From: Phoronis ovalis
Taxonomy: Eukaryota > Phoronida > Phoronidae
Assembly: GCA_028565635.1 (NCBI GenBank)
Contig: JAOXYB010033262.1
Coordinates: 3,713-14,274, forward strand
Length of the DNA: 10,562 nucleotides
Direction: 5' to 3'
The position numbers were made by a program, and so were the translations under genes. A model generated the notes under the pieces. It saw only the letters and a program-made list of their open reading frames with translations. It did not search any database and was not told where the DNA came from. Positions 10,001 through 10,562 of the stretch are shown in pieces. The first letter of the stretch is position 1. Every line of letters begins with the position of its first letter.

Positions 10001-10063
10001 CATTGTATTAATTCTTTCAATGTAATAATCTGGATAGCTAGGAGAGTTGGGATCTTCTTGCTC
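940..10063 (-). CDS. DAAM: DAAM formin (Diaphanous-related), 20 exons, 5' end missing
   Basis: Spliced coding region of a DAAM-family formin, an actin nucleator and elongator acting downstream of Dishevelled and Rho in Wnt/planar polarity signalling at the cell cortex. Exons on the minus strand: 10063-9995, 9766-9678, 9402-9267, 8974-8777, 8408-8298, 7990-7820, 7480-7363, 7063-6928, 6617-6491, 5878-5756, 5406-5193, 4842-4676, 4221-3973, 3826-3720, 3212-2909, 2439-2317, 2117-1983, 1742-1572, 1329-1251, 1097-940. They join in one open frame of 994 codons plus TGA. Fragment domains: GBD/FH3 with DID about 1-305, coiled coil about 340-445, FH1 about 464-498, FH2 about 515-915, DAD about 943-972. 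DAAM rather than Dia or FMNL is indicated by [12 protein letters not shown] (exon 7), [17 protein letters not shown] (exon 13) and the [16 protein letters not shown]. Roughly 100 N-terminal residues lie outside the window. No frameshift or internal stop is seen, so the gene looks intact. Exon edges are read by eye and could be off by one residue where noted. Confidence 0.96.
1251..1329 (-). CDS. DAAM: DAAM exon w19: FH2-DAD linker
   Basis: Residues 917-943: [20 protein letters not shown] then ATEEDQG, with Gly943 split by a phase-1 intron. Low-complexity charged linker, poorly conserved as expected between FH2 and DAD. The acceptor is tttccag; a further AG two bases inside would break the frame, so 1329 is preferred. 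Donor gtgtgt. Confidence 0.92.
1572..1742 (-). CDS. DAAM: DAAM exon w18: end of FH2 and basic/acidic tail helix
   Basis: Residues 860-916: [71 protein letters not shown] is the last conserved FH2 helix of DAAM; the charged [12 protein letters not shown] run is the long tail helix seen in DRFs. Acceptor ttttag, donor gtattg. Confidence 0.96.
1983..2117 (-). CDS. DAAM: DAAM exon w17: FH2 C-terminal part
   Basis: Residues 815-859: [45 protein letters not shown]. [23 protein letters not shown] is a conserved DAAM helix pair. The acceptor is TAG followed by GAG, a possible tandem acceptor. Donor gtaaag. The first codon read here is GAG, not a start; no start codon is expected in this exon. Confidence 0.95.
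2317..2439 (-). CDS. DAAM: DAAM exon w16: FH2 C-terminal helices
   Basis: Residues 774-814: [41 protein letters not shown]. These are the helices after the post; the SLSDLEAEI pattern aligns with the (N/S)(L/M)(T/S)(D/E)L(D/E)xE(I/V) helix of DAAM FH2. Acceptor tttcag, donor gtatgt, phase 0 at both ends. Confidence 0.95.
2440..2908 (-). other. Intron 15
   Basis: 469 bases between exons w15 and w16. Only a small hairpin, CAAGG/CCTTG at 2626-2639, stands out. Nothing else supported. Confidence 0.85.
2909..3212 (-). CDS. DAAM: DAAM exon w15: FH2 post core
   Basis: Residues 673-773, the longest exon. It starts [17 protein letters not shown], passes through [11 protein letters not shown] and [10 protein letters not shown], and contains the FH2 signature [16 protein letters not shown] (727-742), then [13 protein letters not shown] and [14 protein letters not shown]. 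The GN(F/Y)MN motif and following residues form the post site that receives the partner's lasso. Acceptor ttttag, donor gtatgt. Signature residues look intact, so FH2 should be active. Confidence 0.98.
3213..3719 (-). other. Intron 14
   Basis: 507 bases between exons w14 and w15, AT-rich, with an A12 run. A plus-strand open frame at 3296-3481 has no recognisable content and is taken as chance. Confidence 0.85.
3285..3296. repeat. A12 mononucleotide run
   Basis: Twelve A on the plus strand (T12 on the sense strand of DAAM) in intron 14, about 70 bases downstream of the next acceptor in transcript terms upstream of exon w15. Simple repeat with no visible target duplication. Confidence 0.85.
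3720..3826 (-). CDS. DAAM: DAAM exon w14: FH2 coiled-coil/post approach
   Basis: Residues 637-672, [19 protein letters not shown], then [17 protein letters not shown], with Lys672 split by a phase-2 intron. LLKFVPT and the ADRFLY helix are standard FH2 elements. Acceptor ttgcag, donor gtaagc. The intron before it, 146 bp, is the shortest in the window. Confidence 0.97.
3973..4221 (-). CDS. DAAM: DAAM exon w13: FH2 linker and knob
   Basis: Residues 554-636, starting [19 protein letters not shown], then a short variable linker ([16 protein letters not shown]), then [20 protein letters not shown] and [15 protein letters not shown], ending LPKDMCEQ. Ile604 in the AQNCNILL segment sits where the knob isoleucine essential for barbed-end binding is found in other formins (Bni1 Ile1431, mDia1 Ile845; alignment by memory). 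Acceptor tcacag, donor gtgagt, phase 0 at both ends. Confidence 0.97.
4222..4675 (-). other. Intron 12
   Basis: 454 bases between exons w12 and w13. AT-rich, no recognisable element. Confidence 0.85.
4676..4842 (-). CDS. DAAM: DAAM exon w12: FH2 lasso and linker
   Basis: Residues 499-553: [18 protein letters not shown], then [20 protein letters not shown], then [17 protein letters not shown]. The FNW (Trp533) is the lasso tryptophan that packs into the post of the partner subunit to make the FH2 ring. Acceptor ctttag preceded by a (TTGC)n tract on the sense strand, donor gttagt. Confidence 0.96.
4843..5192 (-). other. Intron 11
   Basis: 350 bases between the FH1 exon and the first FH2 exon. 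Apart from the (GCAA)n tract at its 3' end nothing stands out. Confidence 0.85.
4848..4862. repeat. Short (GCAA)n microsatellite at an acceptor
   Basis: Three full GCAA units plus GCA. On the minus strand this is (TTGC)n directly before the acceptor of exon w12, so the repeat serves as its pyrimidine-rich tract. Confidence 0.8.
5193..5406 (-). CDS. DAAM: DAAM exon w11: coiled-coil end and FH1
   Basis: Residues 427-498. It opens with the last coiled-coil turns ([18 protein letters not shown]), then a short linker ([19 protein letters not shown]), then FH1 from about residue 464: PPPP, a run of eight Pro (472-479), PPAPPPP and PPPPP separated by GSG spacers. FH1 binds profilin-actin and SH3/WW partners and passes actin to FH2. 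The FH1 here is only about 35 residues, clearly shorter than in vertebrate DAAM1. Acceptor tttcag, donor gtaaat; Gly498 is split by a phase-1 intron. Confidence 0.95.
5197..5256 (-). repeat. Two tandem 10-residue repeats in FH1
   Basis: Residues 477-486 ([10 protein letters not shown]) and 487-496 ([10 protein letters not shown]) are consecutive 30-nt units. Nine of ten residues agree while eight of those nine codons differ at the third base only. The duplication is therefore old and kept by selection on the protein, or formed by convergent Pro/Gly composition. Confidence 0.8.
5407..5755 (-). other. Intron 10
   Basis: 349 bases between exons w10 and w11. A plus-strand open frame across 5392-5589 partly overlaps exon w11 and has no recognisable content. 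Nothing else supported. Confidence 0.85.
5756..5878 (-). CDS. DAAM: DAAM exon w10: coiled coil
   Basis: Residues 386-426: [41 protein letters not shown]. It continues the heptad pattern of exon w9 without a break. Acceptor ttttag, donor gtgaga, phase 0 at both ends. The upstream intron is the largest in the window and carries a small TTAA-flanked element. Confidence 0.95.
5879..6490 (-). other. Intron 9, largest in window
   Basis: 612 bases between exons w9 and w10. AT-rich; holds the TTAA-flanked element at 5907-5982 and a GATATATATC palindrome near 6139. No coding exon or RNA gene seen. The donor is weak (gtttga). Confidence 0.85.
5907..5982. mobile_element. Small TTAA-flanked inverted-repeat element (piggyBac-type MITE-like)
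   Basis: TTAA at 5907-5910 and again at 5979-5982 bracket imperfect terminal inverted repeats: left CCCATTCAGTCCGTAAT (5911-5927), right, reverse-complemented, TCCATGAAGTTCCGTAAT (5978-5961). They agree at 14 of 17 aligned positions with one gap. TTAA target duplication with a C-rich terminus is the hallmark of piggyBac-class elements. The element is only 76 bp, non-coding, and sits in the middle of intron 9, away from splice sites. A plain hairpin of other origin is the alternative. Confidence 0.5.
6491..6617 (-). CDS. DAAM: DAAM exon w9: coiled coil
   Basis: Residues 344-385: [42 protein letters not shown]. Heptad spacing of hydrophobic residues in a highly charged background indicates a coiled coil, which in DRFs supports dimerisation. 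[11 protein letters not shown] followed by TQEKE is recognisably DAAM. Acceptor ttgtag; the donor gtttga is the weakest of the gene. Confidence 0.95.
6618..6927 (-). other. Intron 8
   Basis: 310 bases between exons w8 and w9. A box-C-like ATGATGA is present on the minus strand at 6721-6715 but no box D partner, so no snoRNA is called. Confidence 0.8.
6928..7063 (-). CDS. DAAM: DAAM exon w8: FH3 to coiled-coil linker
   Basis: Residues 299-343, starting [19 protein letters not shown], then [18 protein letters not shown] and DVNKVVKQ, with Gln343 split by a phase-2 intron. The [11 protein letters not shown] helix and the NPDVTPLD turn are conserved in DAAM just before the coiled coil. Acceptor ttcacag, donor gtaaga. 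Confidence 0.95.
7363..7480 (-). CDS. DAAM: DAAM exon w7: end of FH3, dimerisation region
   Basis: Residues 259-298, starting [19 protein letters not shown], then [18 protein letters not shown]; Leu298 is split by a phase-1 intron. The (H)(I/V)DTKSA motif followed by MFEL is a strong DAAM marker. Acceptor ttttag, donor gtaagt. Confidence 0.97.
7481..7819 (-). other. Intron 6
   Basis: 339 bases between exons w6 and w7, AT-rich, nothing recognisable. Confidence 0.85.
7820..7990 (-). CDS. DAAM: DAAM exon w6: FH3
   Basis: Residues 202-258, starting [20 protein letters not shown], then [10 protein letters not shown] and [12 protein letters not shown], ending EFAKRFET. The [12 protein letters not shown] stretch is the conserved FH3 helix found in Dia and DAAM formins. 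The acceptor is TAG followed by GAG, another possible tandem acceptor that would remove Glu202. Donor gtaatt. Confidence 0.97.
7991..8297 (-). other. Intron 5
   Basis: 307 bases between exons w5 and w6. Slightly more GC-rich near 8210-8240, otherwise ordinary intron. Confidence 0.85.
8298..8408 (-). CDS. DAAM: DAAM exon w5: FH3/DID
   Basis: Residues 165-201, starting [19 protein letters not shown] and continuing [18 protein letters not shown]. The [13 protein letters not shown] helix is a signature of DRF armadillo repeats. Acceptor ttgcag, donor gtgagg, phase 0 at both ends. Confidence 0.97.
8409..8776 (-). other. Intron 4
   Basis: 368 bases between exons w4 and w5. A TTAACCC start at 8621 recalls the left end of the element in intron 9, but no matching right end is seen. 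Confidence 0.8.
8777..8974 (-). CDS. DAAM: DAAM exon w4: DID armadillo repeats
   Basis: Residues 99-164, beginning [20 protein letters not shown], continuing through [20 protein letters not shown] and [12 protein letters not shown], and ending YACERTRFQ. This is the core of the Diaphanous inhibitory domain, the surface that holds the DAD helix in the closed state. Acceptor ttgcag, donor gtaaaa, phase 0 at both ends. One of the most conserved exons of the gene. Confidence 0.97.
9267..9402 (-). CDS. DAAM: DAAM exon w3: GBD/armadillo start
   Basis: Residues 54-98, starting [18 protein letters not shown] and ending CFKALMNSS. This is the strongly conserved first armadillo-type helical repeat of Diaphanous-related formins, the stretch contributing to Rho binding and to the DID. 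Acceptor tttcag, donor gtaagt; it joins in phase 0 to exon w4 to give MNSSQGRAHV, a conserved junction. Confidence 0.96.
9678..9766 (-). CDS. DAAM: DAAM exon w2: GBD segment
   Basis: Residues 24-53, starting [16 protein letters not shown] and ending with the conserved [11 protein letters not shown], where Lys53 is split by a phase-2 intron. The acidic run followed by a helix leading into TALRTQP is typical of the DAAM GBD. Acceptor ttatcag, donor gtaact. Confidence 0.93.
9995..10063 (-). CDS. DAAM: DAAM exon w1: GBD segment
   Basis: First exon visible in the window, 23 codons (residues 1-23), reading [20 protein letters not shown] then MSP. It matches the part of the GTPase-binding domain where other DAAMs have a W/Y-P-x-(F/Y)-Y-I-x-(Q/R)-(L/I)-N stretch. 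The acceptor is AAG followed by GAG, so a tandem acceptor could drop the first Glu. The donor is gtaagt. Phase is 0 at both ends. This is the least conserved exon, so its 5' edge is the least certain. Confidence 0.85.
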
Positions 10064-10562
10064 CTTAAAAAAATAATACTGTCACTTAATAATAATAAAT
10101 ATTTAATGCACAAATAACAGTGAGTGAAAAACAGCCCGAGCATAGGTTAATATTGTCCAGTGACGTTTACCTGTCACAAAAGCATGAAAGAGCACTAATG
10201 GATAGAGTTATAGTTACCTACTTATTCTCACCTAAATTAATTTTGACAGCAAAATAAACTCAATCCAGCAAATTCTGAGGTGAACATATAATGGAGATGG
10301 TGTATATATCAATGTATTTTAGGATTATGGGTGATTCCGATCGAAGCATTATAGTGTTACCCAGTTACATTACGCCAATTAATCAGTATATTTGCATGAT
10401 ACCACATGCAGGTACAAAGTGAGCGGATTTAATGGGACAAGTGTTAGTGTGATTACATGGTTCGCACAGAATTTAGATGGCAAAATTCCATGACTTTTCC
10501 AGAAGATTTCATAATTTTCCATGACCATGATGCAATCACGCTATCGGGAAACATGCGTCTAA
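10064..10562 (-). other. Intron upstream of exon w1 (partial)
   Basis: 499 bases with no exon I can support; the preceding DAAM exon must lie beyond the window. It contains a perfect hairpin TGCATG/CATGCA (10393-10398, 10405-10410) and, at the edge, two TTCCATGAC units 31 bases apart (10486-10494, 10517-10525) that look like part of an interspersed repeat. Confidence 0.7.

Noticed and set aside
10209-10300. Possible extra upstream exon with a GTGAG donor near 10230
   Set aside because: Translation in all frames of the minus strand gave stops or nothing resembling the DAAM N-terminal region.

Overview
This window holds most of one animal (metazoan) gene on the minus strand: the Dishevelled-associated activator of morphogenesis, DAAM, a Diaphanous-related formin. 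Twenty coding exons lie between 10063 (5' side) and 940 (3' side). All 19 introns between them are GT-AG, and the reading phase agrees across every junction. The exons sum to 2985 nt, which is exactly 995 codons including the TGA stop. This gives a 994-residue C-terminal fragment. By comparison with known DAAM proteins, roughly the first 100 residues, with the start codon and promoter, lie beyond the right edge of the window. Residue numbers below refer to this fragment.

Layout in transcript order, right to left. 10562-10064 is upstream intron sequence with no exon I could support. 10063-7064 encodes the GTPase-binding/FH3 armadillo region that contains the autoinhibitory DID. 7063-5756 and the first part of the next exon encode the dimerising coiled coil. 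5406-5193 encodes a short proline-rich FH1. 4842-1572 encodes the FH2 actin-nucleation domain and the start of the tail. 1329-940 encodes the linker and the C-terminal DAD. 939-1 is 3' UTR and flanking DNA, ending in a nearly perfect 79-bp tandem duplication at the left edge.

Organism. The split gene, AT-rich introns of about 150-610 bp and metazoan-type DAAM point to an invertebrate with a fairly compact gene structure. I cannot fix the phylum from the sequence. There are no bacterial operons, CRISPR arrays or phage genes.

How it works, from family knowledge. The N-terminal DID binds the C-terminal DAD and keeps the formin closed. Rho GTPase and Dishevelled release it downstream of Wnt/planar cell polarity signalling. 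FH1 then feeds profilin-actin to the FH2 dimer, which nucleates and elongates unbranched actin filaments.

The hunt found no new biological system. The points worth a second look are a 76-bp TTAA-flanked inverted-repeat element in the largest intron (piggyBac-type MITE-like), the 79-bp tandem repeat with internal hairpin, an RRAS kinase-type motif beside the DAD basic patch, a reduced FH1 with an old internal 10-residue repeat, and a G-rich template strand through FH1.
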